NCBI RefSeq assembly: GCF_006402735.1
Contig: NZ_CP017174.1
Location: forward strand, 3,351,001 to 3,415,000
DNA length: 64,000 nucleotides
From: Myxococcus xanthus
GTDB lineage: Bacteria; Myxococcota; Myxococcia; Myxococcales; Myxococcaceae
Direction of reading: 5' to 3'
Shown: positions 26,532 to 34,357 of the stretch, piece after piece
Layout of the letters: every line of letters begins with the position of its first letter
How positions within the stretch are numbered: the stretch's first letter is position 1
Program-made: the position numbers and the translations under genes
The notes under the pieces: generated by a model
Database searches by the model: none
Seen by the model: the letters and a program-made list of their open reading frames with translations, nothing else
Told to the model about the DNA's origin: nothing

Positions 26532-28868
26532 GTGTCCATCGAAACCTATGGCAGGTATCAGCTCCTGAATCGTCTCGCCACGGGCGGGATGGCGCAGATC
26601 TACCTTGCGCGGCCTCAGGGCGCGGAGCCTGACAAGCGGGTGGTGGTCAAGCGGATCCTTCCGCACCTCGCGGAGAACGACGACTTCGTCAAGATGTTCC
26701 TGGACGAGGCTCGCATCGCCGCCCGGCTGAACCACCCCAACGTGGTGCAGATTTTCGACCTGGGAGCCCAGGACGACTCCTTCTTCATCGCCATGGAGTA
26801 CATCCACGGCGACGACCTGCGCCGGCTGTGGAGGCAGTCGGAGCTGATGGGCCAGCCGCTGCCGGTGCCGCTGGTGTGCCGCATCCTCATCGAGGCCTGC
26901 GCCGGCCTGGACTACGCGCACAAGCGCACGGACCCGACGACGGGCCGGCCGCTGGGCATCGTCCACCGCGACGTGTCCCCCCAGAACATCCTGGTGACAT
27001 TCGAGGGCGGGGTGAAGGTGGTGGACTTCGGTATCGCCAAGGCGGCGGACCAGGCCACGGTGACCCGCTCCGGCGTGCTGAAGGGGAAGTATTCGTACAT
27101 GTCCCCGGAGCAGGCGGCGGGCATGCGGGTGGACTGCCGCGCGGACATCTTCGCGCTGGGCATCGTCTTGTACGAACTGCTCACCGGCACGCGCTTGTTC
27201 AAGCGCCCCAACGACATCCAGACGCTGACGGCGGTGTCGGAGTGCCGGGTGGTGCCGCCCTCGCACGTGACGTCGCGCGTGCCGGCGGACCTGGACGCCA
27301 TCGTCCTCAAGGCGCTCGCGAAGGAGCTGCCGGACCGGTACCAGGAAGCGGCGCACCTCCAGCACGCGCTGGAGGAGTGGCTGCGCGCGCACCAGGCGCC
27401 CGCCACGTCCGCGCACCTGTCCGCCTTCATGAAGGAGGTCTTCGCGGAGCGGCTGGCCGAGGAGGCCCGGGCGGGCGACGTGCTGGGCGAGGATTCGGAT
27501 TCGGGGGCGTCGAGGCAGGAGTCTCCGCCGCGACGGACCGGCCTGCGGCCCGCGTTGCCGCCGCGTCCACCGCCGATGTCTCCGGAGGATGACGCGACGG
27601 CGGCGCTGCGCCCGCGACCGGCGTCCCGGACGGGCCGCTTTGAACTGGAGCCGGAGAAGCCCGCGCCGCGGCTGACGGGACAGCGCCGGGCGGTGGAGCC
27701 CGAGCGGCCCTCGCGCTCCGGCATGAACGTGGCGCCTCCGCTGCCTCCGCCTCCGCCCGTGGAAGAGGATGCGCCCACGGTGGATGCGCGTGCATCCGCG
27801 TCGGTGACCCGGACGGACGTGAAGCTGGGCGGGGCCGCCGCCGCGCCGACGGACCCTCGCGGCGCTCCGCGGCATTTCGGAGGCACCGGCCGCTTCGACC
27901 TGGGTGCGCCGGTCCTCCCCATGGATGACGAGGACGCCCCCACGGTGGATGCCCGCGCTGGCGCGCGCTCGCAGGCGCGAGGGGGATTCGTCGTGGAGGA
28001 GGACGCGCCCACCATCGCCATGATGGATACGGGCCGGCCCGCGCGGGTGGTGATTCCGCTGCGGGACGGGGAGCCGCTCGAGGAGGACGCCCCCACGCTG
28101 TCGCTGGGCATGGCGCGCGCGGCGAAGCGCCCCGTGGCTGCCGCGGGCAGCAAGACGTGGCTGTACGTGGGGCTGGTATTGCTGGTCGTCGTGGCGGTGG
28201 GCGTGGTGCTCTGGTCGATGCGGTCGCCGGAGCCCGTGCCGGTGTTGTTGGACCCGGAGGCCGCGGTGCCCGCGCCCGTGCCCATGCAGGCCGAGGCGCC
28301 GATCCAGGCTCCGACAGAGCTGCGGCCCCCGCCCGTGGTGCCCCAGCCTCCCGTGGAGGCCGCGCCCGCGCCGGTGCGGCTGCGCATCGAGACGCAGCCC
28401 GCGGACGCGGTGGTGCTGGTGGATGGCCAACGCCACGACGAGCGGCCGGTGATGCTCGAAACGGCGGTGGGCCAGCAGGTCGCAGTGCGAGTGGAGGCCG
28501 ACCGGCACCAGGCGCAGACGCGCACGGTGACGGTGGGTGAGGACGCGGAGCAGGTGGCGCGCTTCACGCTGGAGCCCGAGCCGCGCGCGGTGGCCGCTGC
28601 TCCCGTGGCGGCAGTGGTCCGCGAGCGCCCGGCCCGGCCCGAGCCCCGGCAGGAGGGGCGACTGGCCCGGGTGCGCTTCGTCGTGCACCCTTGGGCGGAG
28701 GTGACGTGCGGTGGCAAGCGGCTGGGCGAAACGCCCTTCGAGGCCGTGGAGCTGCGCGTGGGCAGCTATGACTGCCGCTTCGTCAACCCCGACCTCAAGA
28801 AGACGCTCAGTCGACGTATCGAGGTGAAGCCCATCGACCTCAACGTCGTGAGCGTGAAGTTCGAATAG
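26532..28868 (+). CDS. Ser/Thr protein kinase with transmembrane segment and PEGA domain
   Basis: The protein has 778 aa from GTG 26532. The kinase domain spans about residues 7-290: glycine loop LATGGMAQIYL, ATP-binding Lys40 (VVVKRI), catalytic HRD at 145-147, DFG at 165-167 and the SPE motif (YMSPEQ). Residues 300-540 are a Pro/Ala-rich linker with repeated 'EEDAPT' elements that contain Thr and may be phosphorylated. One membrane helix is at about 541-560 (WLYVGLVLLVVVAVGVVLW). A PEGA domain (LRIETQPADAVVLVDGQ) and a second PEGA-like unit (VRFVVHPWAEVTCGGKRLG) end the protein outside the membrane. This is the eukaryotic-like signalling kinase type abundant in myxobacteria. The second kinase gene begins within 20 bases. 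Confidence 0.95.
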   Translation: MSIETYGRYQLLNRLATGGMAQIYLARPQGAEPDKRVVVKRILPHLAENDDFVKMFLDEARIAARLNHPNVVQIFDLGAQDDSFFIAMEYIHGDDLRRLWRQSELMGQPLPVPLVCRILIEACAGLDYAHKRTDPTTGRPLGIVHRDVSPQNILVTFEGGVKVVDFGIAKAADQATVTRSGVLKGKYSYMSPEQAAGMRVDCRADIFALGIVLYELLTGTRLFKRPNDIQTLTAVSECRVVPPSHVTSRVPADLDAIVLKALAKELPDRYQEAAHLQHALEEWLRAHQAPATSAHLSAFMKEVFAERLAEEARAGDVLGEDSDSGASRQESPPRRTGLRPALPPRPPPMSPEDDATAALRPRPASRTGRFELEPEKPAPRLTGQRRAVEPERPSRSGMNVAPPLPPPPPVEEDAPTVDARASASVTRTDVKLGGAAAAPTDPRGAPRHFGGTGRFDLGAPVLPMDDEDAPTVDARAGARSQARGGFVVEEDAPTIAMMDTGRPARVVIPLRDGEPLEEDAPTLSLGMARAAKRPVAAAGSKTWLYVGLVLLVVVAVGVVLWSMRSPEPVPVLLDPEAAVPAPVPMQAEAPIQAPTELRPPPVVPQPPVEAAPAPVRLRIETQPADAVVLVDGQRHDERPVMLETAVGQQVAVRVEADRHQAQTRTVTVGEDAEQVARFTLEPEPRAVAAAPVAAVVRERPARPEPRQEGRLARVRFVVHPWAEVTCGGKRLGETPFEAVELRVGSYDCRFVNPDLKKTLSRRIEVKPIDLNVVSVKFE

Positions 28869-28888
28869 TACATGCCTTGGATGCTCCC

Positions 28889-31339
28889 GTGACGCTCGAA
28901 GCCGGCACTCACATCGGCAAGTACGTCGTCCGCCGCAAGCTCGCCGAGGGCGGCATGGCGGAAATCTACCTGTGCACGGCGCGCGGCGCGGAGGGCTTCG
29001 AGAAGGAAGTCGTCATCAAGCGGGTGCGCGCCTTCCTCGCCAGCGACCCGGAGTTCGTGGGGATGTTCATCGCCGAGGCCCGGCTGGCCTCGCGGCTGAA
29101 CCACGCGAACGTGGTGCAGATCTTCGACTTCGACAAGCACGAGGACACGTACTACCTGGCCATGGAGTACGTGCGCGGCTGCTCGTTGTGGGAGTTGCGC
29201 AAGCGCGGCAAGGAGCTGATGGAGCCGGTGCCGCCCATGCTGGTGGCGCACATCGGCGCGGAGGTCGCCCGGGGCCTGCACTACGCGCACCGCGTCCGCG
29301 TGAATGGCCAGCCGCTGGACCTGGTGCACCGGGACGTCACGCCGCACAACGTGCTGCTGTCCTTCGATGGCGCGGTGAAGCTGACGGACTTCGGCATCGC
29401 CAAGGCGGGCAACAAGCTGACGCAGCCGGGCGTGCTGAAGGGCAAGTTCGCGTACATGTCGCCCGAGCAGGCCCGGGGCGAGGCCGTGGATGCACGCACG
29501 GACATCTTCGCGCTGGGCGTGGTGCTGTGGGAGATGCTCACCGGCGGCCGCCTGTTCGACGGGGACTCAGAGGTGGCGGTGCTGCGCGCGGTGCAGCAGA
29601 GCACCATTCCGCCTCCGGCCCGGCTGAACCCGGACGTGCCCGCGGACCTGGATGCCGCCGTGGTGCGCGCTCTGGACAGAGACCCCGCGCTCCGCTTCCA
29701 GACGGCCGCCGAGTTCGAGCGTGCCCTGGCCCAGTGCGTGCTGACGCATGCGAGGTCCGTGGACGACACGGACCTGAGCGCCTTCATGCGCCGCTTGTTC
29801 CCCACCAGCCTCACCCAGGCGATTCCCACCGTGCAGGATCGCACGCACGTCGTGGAAGGGGCGCCGGCACCTGGGGGAGGGGCGTCGCCCGTGCCGCGCG
29901 AGCCCACCGCGGTGATGGTGCCCGCTGGCCGCAGCGGCCTGGCGTTGCCGACGTCTCCGGATGAAGACGTCAATGCGCCGACCTTCGTGTTGCCGCGTAG
30001 GGGCGAGGAGGCCGCGCTGGATGCGGCGCCACTGCCGCCCATGGCCACGCCGATGATGCCGCTGCCGGCGGTGGCGTCGTCGCCGGTGCCTCGCGGCGTT
30101 TCTTTCGAAGGCGCGCCTTCCACTCCGGGCCGGCAGAGCCGTCCGGAGGGCGTGGTCGCGGTGTCGGGGCCGCGCTCCGGTGGGGCCGAGGATGCTCGCG
30201 GTGCCGCCTCCAGCGAGGATGCACGGGCCGAGAAGACGCCGAGCAGGGGCGCAGGTGTCCCGGTGGTGTCCGGGAGCGCGCGGACGCCGAGTCGTCCGGA
30301 AGGGCTCGCCGCCGTCGCGTCACCGTCAGGACCATCCGGGAGCCTGAGGCTGGCCAGCGCCTGGGGCGATGAGGACGACGACGAGGAAGGCACCCCGTCG
30401 AATACGGAGCCTGAGGCGCATCCCGGGATGTGGGCAGCCGTGCCTGGAGCTTCCGAGGTGCCTGCGGCGGGTGCCCATGCGTCCGGCCCCGAGGGCCCTG
30501 CGGCGGGTGCCCATGCGTCCGGCCCCGAGGGCCCTGCGGCGAGTGCCCGTGCGTCCGGCCCCGAGGCTCGCGCGGCGAGTGTCCGTGTGCCTAGCCCCGA
30601 GGTTTCCGGGGCGAGCGCCCGGGGCTCCGGAGCCGAGGTTCTTGGGGCGAGTGCTCGTGGCTCTGGATCCGAGGTGTCTGCGGTGGGCGCTCACGCGCCT
30701 GGCCCCGAGGCTCTCGAGGCGGGTGGCCGTGCGTCCGGCCCCGTGGCCTCGGTGGCCGTGCCGGCGGCGCGCCGTCAGTGGGCGCTGGGACTCGCCGTGG
30801 CGTTGGGGCTCGCCGTCGTCGGAGGCGGCGTCGCTGTGATGCGGGGGACCGAAGCGGCTCCTCCGGTGGTGCCGGCAGAGCCCATGGTGGCCGCACCCGC
30901 TGTTGATGAACCCGTGCCGACCGCGCAGCCCGTGCCTTCAGCGGTCCCTGAGAACGCCGAGGGCGGGGAGAAGGGGCCCGCCGAAACCGCCGACACCGAA
31001 TCCGAGGTGGACGGGCTGATGCGCGAGGAGGTGCTCGCCGCTGCCGCCACCAACCCGGCCTCCGCCCCCGCGCCGAGTGCGGCCGACACCCGCCAGGAGC
31101 CGGAGCGCGTGCGCGCGGCGCCGGCCAGCGGAACGCTCCAGGTCCAGGCCGCGCCCTATGCCACCGTGTTCATCAACGGCAAGCGCATGGGCGAAGTAAC
31201 GGGGCGGGCGTCGTACCGGTTGCCCGTCGGCAACCACAAGCTCGTCTTCCAGCACCCGTCCGGCGAGCGCCGCTACGACGTCGCCGTCACCGCTGGCGGC
31301 ACCGTCAGCCGCGACTTCCGCGCCCCCAGGGCTCGCTGA
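28889..31339 (+). CDS. Ser/Thr protein kinase with repeat linker, transmembrane segment and PEGA domain
   Basis: The protein has about 816 aa; GTG 28889 is chosen, TTG 28877 is possible. The kinase domain at about residues 10-280 has the loop [11 protein letters not shown], the Lys in [24 protein letters not shown] and AYMSPEQ. The linker (300-630) is Ala/Pro/Ser-rich and includes eight 12-residue repeats. A membrane helix lies at about 630-650 ([20 protein letters not shown]), then a Pro/Glu-rich spacer and one PEGA domain ([20 protein letters not shown]). Domain order matches the preceding kinase, and the two genes are separated by about 20 bases, so they are probably co-expressed and may cross-phosphorylate. 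All catalytic residues are present. A hairpin terminator follows. Confidence 0.95.
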   Translation: MTLEAGTHIGKYVVRRKLAEGGMAEIYLCTARGAEGFEKEVVIKRVRAFLASDPEFVGMFIAEARLASRLNHANVVQIFDFDKHEDTYYLAMEYVRGCSLWELRKRGKELMEPVPPMLVAHIGAEVARGLHYAHRVRVNGQPLDLVHRDVTPHNVLLSFDGAVKLTDFGIAKAGNKLTQPGVLKGKFAYMSPEQARGEAVDARTDIFALGVVLWEMLTGGRLFDGDSEVAVLRAVQQSTIPPPARLNPDVPADLDAAVVRALDRDPALRFQTAAEFERALAQCVLTHARSVDDTDLSAFMRRLFPTSLTQAIPTVQDRTHVVEGAPAPGGGASPVPREPTAVMVPAGRSGLALPTSPDEDVNAPTFVLPRRGEEAALDAAPLPPMATPMMPLPAVASSPVPRGVSFEGAPSTPGRQSRPEGVVAVSGPRSGGAEDARGAASSEDARAEKTPSRGAGVPVVSGSARTPSRPEGLAAVASPSGPSGSLRLASAWGDEDDDEEGTPSNTEPEAHPGMWAAVPGASEVPAAGAHASGPEGPAAGAHASGPEGPAASARASGPEARAASVRVPSPEVSGASARGSGAEVLGASARGSGSEVSAVGAHAPGPEALEAGGRASGPVASVAVPAARRQWALGLAVALGLAVVGGGVAVMRGTEAAPPVVPAEPMVAAPAVDEPVPTAQPVPSAVPENAEGGEKGPAETADTESEVDGLMREEVLAAAATNPASAPAPSAADTRQEPERVRAAPASGTLQVQAAPYATVFINGKRMGEVTGRASYRLPVGNHKLVFQHPSGERRYDVAVTAGGTVSRDFRAPRAR
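30455..30742 (+). repeat. eight tandem 36-bp coding repeats in the kinase linker
   Basis: Eight consecutive 36-bp units encode 12-residue repeats of the form E-x-x-A-A-x-A-H/R-A-S-G-P. Units 1 and 2 (30455-30490, 30491-30526) are almost identical; later units are more divergent. The array lies in the juxtamembrane linker, in frame, so unit gain or loss would not break the kinase. Confidence 0.9.
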
Positions 31340-31353
31340 ACCCGGCTGGCTCC

Positions 31354-31384
31354 CGGCACGGCGGCCTCACCGGCAGCCGTGCCG
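31354..31384 (+). terminator. hairpin terminator after the second kinase
   Basis: A perfect 9-bp stem CGGCACGGC/GCCGTGCCG with a 13-base loop begins 15 bases past the stop codon. No T-run. Confidence 0.65.
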
Positions 31385-31611
31385 CAACCTGACCCCAGGT
31401 CCGAAGTCACCCGCCGTACCGGTGCTCGCCTCCGCTTGAGCACCCCCAACGTCCACTCCTGAACGCTGCTGCCTCGCACCCAGCGGGCCGCTTTCGGGTT
31501 GTCACGCCTACCTCGTCCCACCTGCCGTTCCGCCTGTTCAAAGGCGCGCGATTCGTCCGTCGCCGCTTGCCTGCCTGGTGGTCTGCCTTGACACCCAACC
31601 GCCCGTTCTGG

Positions 31612-31634
31612 CACTCAGTGGCCCCCACTCAGTG
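31612..31634. promoter_or_regulatory. twin palindromic sites, putative operator
   Basis: CACTCAGTG occurs twice, at 31612-31620 and 31626-31634, 14 bases apart centre to centre. Each is a perfect palindrome around the central C; the second extends to CCACTCAGTGG. They end 12 bases before the start codon of a MerR-type regulator, a good place for an autoregulatory operator. Confidence 0.6.
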
Positions 31635-31645
31635 GATTATATTCA

Positions 31646-32170
31646 ATGGAATTCATGGACCTGCTGGCTCCTGAGGAGATTGCTCGGATCGAGCGCGAGA
31701 ACGCGGGCGGTCTGCCCGCGAGCGCCATCCTGAAAATCTTCCGGCCACGGGGCGTGCGCCTCTCGGAGGCGACGTTCCGGAAGTACGTGCAGGCGGGCTT
31801 GCTACCCAGGAGTCGCCGGGTGGGCCGGAAGGGGAAGCACCAGGGGAGCGTCGGGCTCTACCCGGTGGAGGCGGTGCGCCGCATCAATGTCATCAAGAAG
31901 ATGATGGCGGAGGGGCACACCCTGGAGGACATCAAGCGGTCCTATGTCTTCCACAGCAACTACATCGACCAGTTGGAACGGGACCTTGCGGGCCTTCTGA
32001 ATGGGTTTCAGGAGGAGCTGGGGGACCGCGCCTTTGGGGGGGAGCATCGGCGTACGCTTGAGGCACAGCTAGCAACCTTGCGGCAAAGAGCGCAGGATCT
32101 GGTCCGGGATGTCGCCCGGCTGGGTAGCGCCGTGACCGCACGCGCAGACGAAACCATCCGTTCGCAATAG
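31646..32170 (+). CDS. MerR-type helix-turn-helix regulator
   Basis: The protein has 174 aa. Residues 20-100 form a MerR-like winged helix: a first helix (ASAILKIFRPRG), recognition region (SEATFRKYVQAGLLPRSRRVG), then GLYPVEAVRRINVIKKMMAEGHTLEDI split across the wing and second helix pair. Residues 105-170 are a coiled-coil-like dimerisation helix (IDQLERDLAGLLNGFQEEL). There are no Cys residues, so it does not sense metal or thiol directly. The start is ATG 31646 or the Met three codons on. Twin palindromes lie directly upstream. The sigma-like gene at 32213 follows on the same strand after 42 bases, so the two are probably one transcription unit. Confidence 0.82.
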   Translation: MEFMDLLAPEEIARIERENAGGLPASAILKIFRPRGVRLSEATFRKYVQAGLLPRSRRVGRKGKHQGSVGLYPVEAVRRINVIKKMMAEGHTLEDIKRSYVFHSNYIDQLERDLAGLLNGFQEELGDRAFGGEHRRTLEAQLATLRQRAQDLVRDVARLGSAVTARADETIRSQ

Positions 32171-32212
32171 AATACCCGGGAACCGGGTAGACTGGCCTCA
32201 CGTGGAGGGGAC

Positions 32213-32704
32213 ATGTCGGAAGTGAAGCAGCTACAGGAGGAGGGGGGGGACCAGGAATCGGACCAGGCGCAGGAGCGCCGCCGTTCCAAGACGATGTCGC
32301 GCAAGGAGATGGCGCGCGACCTGCGGAGGCGCCGCCTCACGGGTCAGGTGGACCCCGAAGAGGCCGACCTGCTGAAGCAGATGGACGACACGCGGCCGCG
32401 TACGCGCGCGGACTGCATCAACGGTCCCCGGCCGTGCAACTTCGTCTCCTGCAAGCACAACCTCTACCTGGACGTGAATCCGGAGACGGGGTCCATCAAG
32501 CTCAACTTCCCGGACAAGGAGATCTGGGAGCTGGAGCACACCTGCGCCCTGGATGTGGCGGAGAAGGGCGGCATCACGCTCGAGGAAGTGGGGGAGATCA
32601 TGAACCTCACCCGTGAGCGCATCCGCCAGGTGGAGACGCGCGGGCTGATGAAGCTGCGCGAAGCCACCGAAGCCGAGCCTCCGGTTTCGGCTCGCAAGCC
32701 CTGA
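32213..32704 (+). CDS. sigma-70 region-4-only DNA-binding protein
   Basis: The protein has 163 aa. The N-terminal 60 residues are charged and probably disordered. Residues 70-95 carry two Cys ([16 protein letters not shown]) and residues 112-150 contain a sigma-70 region 4.2 helix-turn-helix: [20 protein letters not shown], then [20 protein letters not shown], the classic -35-binding helix of RpoD-type factors. Regions 1-3 are absent, so it cannot act alone as a sigma factor. It could bind -35-like elements as a regulator or anchor polymerase. The Cys triad (CNFVSC and TC) might bind a metal or cluster. GTGGAGGGGAC provides a strong ribosome site before ATG 32213. Confidence 0.85.
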   Translation: MSEVKQLQEEGGDQESDQAQERRRSKTMSRKEMARDLRRRRLTGQVDPEEADLLKQMDDTRPRTRADCINGPRPCNFVSCKHNLYLDVNPETGSIKLNFPDKEIWELEHTCALDVAEKGGITLEEVGEIMNLTRERIRQVETRGLMKLREATEAEPPVSARKP

Positions 32705-32809
32705 TGTCCGCGGGTGGTTTCCACCCGCGAACGGAGGGCCGACGTGTTGCGTTGACACCCCAGGGGGTGGTTGCTACTACCGCCGCTTCCCGCACACCGA
32801 GGCCCACAC

Positions 32810-34354
32810 GTGCTGGCTCTCCTGAGCGTTTCTGATAAGCGAGGTCTGGTTCCCTTCGCCCAGGGGCTCGTCCGCCTGGGCTTCCGGTTGTTGTCCACCG
32901 GGGGCACGCTGGAGGCGCTCAAGGGCGCGGGGGTACCCGTCACCAAGGTGTCCGAGCACACGCAGAGCCCCGAGATTCTGGGTGGCCGCGTGAAGACGCT
33001 CCACCCCCGCATCCACGGCGGCATCCTGGGACGGCTGGAGCTGGAGGCCGACCGGGAGGAGATGAAGGCGCACGGCATCGAGCCCATCTCCCTGGTCGCG
33101 GTGAACCTGTATCCGTTCCGGCAGACGGTGGCCTCGGGCGCCGCGGAGCCGGAGGTCATCGAGCAGATTGACATCGGCGGGCCCGCGATGGTGCGCGCCT
33201 CCGCGAAGAACTTCCGGCATGTCTCGGTGGTGGTGGACCCGGACGACTATCCGGCGGTGCTGGCGGAGTTGGAGCAGCAGAAGGCGGTGAGCGAGGACAC
33301 GCGGCGCCGGCTGATGCGCAAGGCCTTCGCGCACACGGCGGCCTACGACGCCTCCATCTCCGCGTGGCTGTCCGCGCAGGCGGGCGAGCCGTTCCCGGGG
33401 GAGCTGTCGCTGGCGTTCCGGAAGTCGCAGGAGCTGCGCTACGGGGAGAATCCGCATCAGCGCGGCGCCTTCTACCGCGAGCACGCCGCGCCCCAGGAGC
33501 CGACGGTCGCCTTCGCCAAGGTGCTGCAGGGCAAGGAGCTTTCGTACAACAACATCCTGGACCTGGACGCGGCGCTGGGCCTGCTGCTGGAGTTCCCGGA
33601 GGCCCCTGCGGCCGTCATCATCAAGCACAACACGCCGTGCGGCGTGGCGGTGGATGACGCCCTGGTGAAGGCCTACCGCACGGCCCGCGCGGTGGACGAG
33701 GTCTCCGCCTTCGGGGGCATCGTCGCGCTCAACCGCGAGGTGGACGCGGCCACGGCCCAGGCCATGGCGGAGACGTTCCTGGAGGCGGTCATCGCGCCGT
33801 CGTACTCCCCGGAGGCGCTGCAGGTGCTGGCGGCGAAGAAGAACCTGCGGCTCCTGGAGGCGGGCCCCGCGCTGGCCAGTCCCCAGGCCCGGCCGCGTGC
33901 CCAACTGGACGCTCGCAGCGTGTCCGGCGGAATGCTACTGATGGATCGGGACTCAGTGGAGCCGCCGCTGTCGTGGAAGGTGGTCTCCAAGCGGGTCCCC
34001 ACGCCGGAGGAGGAGCGGGCCATGCGCTTCGCCTGGAAGGTGTGCAAACACGTCAAGAGCAACGCCATCGTCTTCGCCTCCGGTGACCAGCTCCTGGCGC
34101 AGGGCGGGGGGCAGACGAACCGGGTGGACTCGGTCCGCATCGCGATGCAGCGCGGCGGAGCGGCCCTCCGGGGCAGCGCGGTGGCTTCGGACGCCTTCTT
34201 CCCGTTCCGGGATGGGCTGGACGAGGCCGCCCGGGCGGGGGCCACCTGTGTCGTACAACCCGGCGGTTCGGTCCGTGACGCGGAGTTGATTGCCGCCGCG
34301 GATGAACATGGGATGGCCATGGTGCTGACGGGAGTGCGACACTTCCGGCACTGA
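32810..34354 (+). CDS. purH: bifunctional AICAR formyltransferase / IMP cyclohydrolase
   Basis: The protein has 514 aa, normal for PurH. I start it at GTG 32810 ([13 protein letters not shown]) behind GAGG at 7 bases; the frame upstream is out of family. The MGS-like IMP cyclohydrolase domain covers about 1-190 ([24 protein letters not shown]). The AICAR transformylase domain follows ([45 protein letters not shown]). It performs the last two steps of de novo IMP synthesis in the cytosol. It leads a compact gene string with the TPR protein starting 3 bases after its stop, then purD and LPS export genes. Confidence 0.97.
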   Translation: MLALLSVSDKRGLVPFAQGLVRLGFRLLSTGGTLEALKGAGVPVTKVSEHTQSPEILGGRVKTLHPRIHGGILGRLELEADREEMKAHGIEPISLVAVNLYPFRQTVASGAAEPEVIEQIDIGGPAMVRASAKNFRHVSVVVDPDDYPAVLAELEQQKAVSEDTRRRLMRKAFAHTAAYDASISAWLSAQAGEPFPGELSLAFRKSQELRYGENPHQRGAFYREHAAPQEPTVAFAKVLQGKELSYNNILDLDAALGLLLEFPEAPAAVIIKHNTPCGVAVDDALVKAYRTARAVDEVSAFGGIVALNREVDAATAQAMAETFLEAVIAPSYSPEALQVLAAKKNLRLLEAGPALASPQARPRAQLDARSVSGGMLLMDRDSVEPPLSWKVVSKRVPTPEEERAMRFAWKVCKHVKSNAIVFASGDQLLAQGGGQTNRVDSVRIAMQRGGAALRGSAVASDAFFPFRDGLDEAARAGATCVVQPGGSVRDAELIAAADEHGMAMVLTGVRHFRH

Positions 34355-34357
34355 GCC

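Larger units (their letters stand above)
31340..31645. other. intergenic region, 306 bases
   Basis: The stretch holds the kinase terminator at 31354-31384 and, next to the MerR-type gene, the twin palindromes at 31612-31634. A TTGACA at 31588-31593 could be a -35 box, but no matching -10 is found at 17 bases. A TATATT at 31638-31643 lies too close to the called ATG. No gene is seen. Confidence 0.6.

Noticed and set aside
30455..30742. CRISPR-like regular repeats
   Set aside because: The units are contiguous, without spacers, and in frame within the kinase gene.
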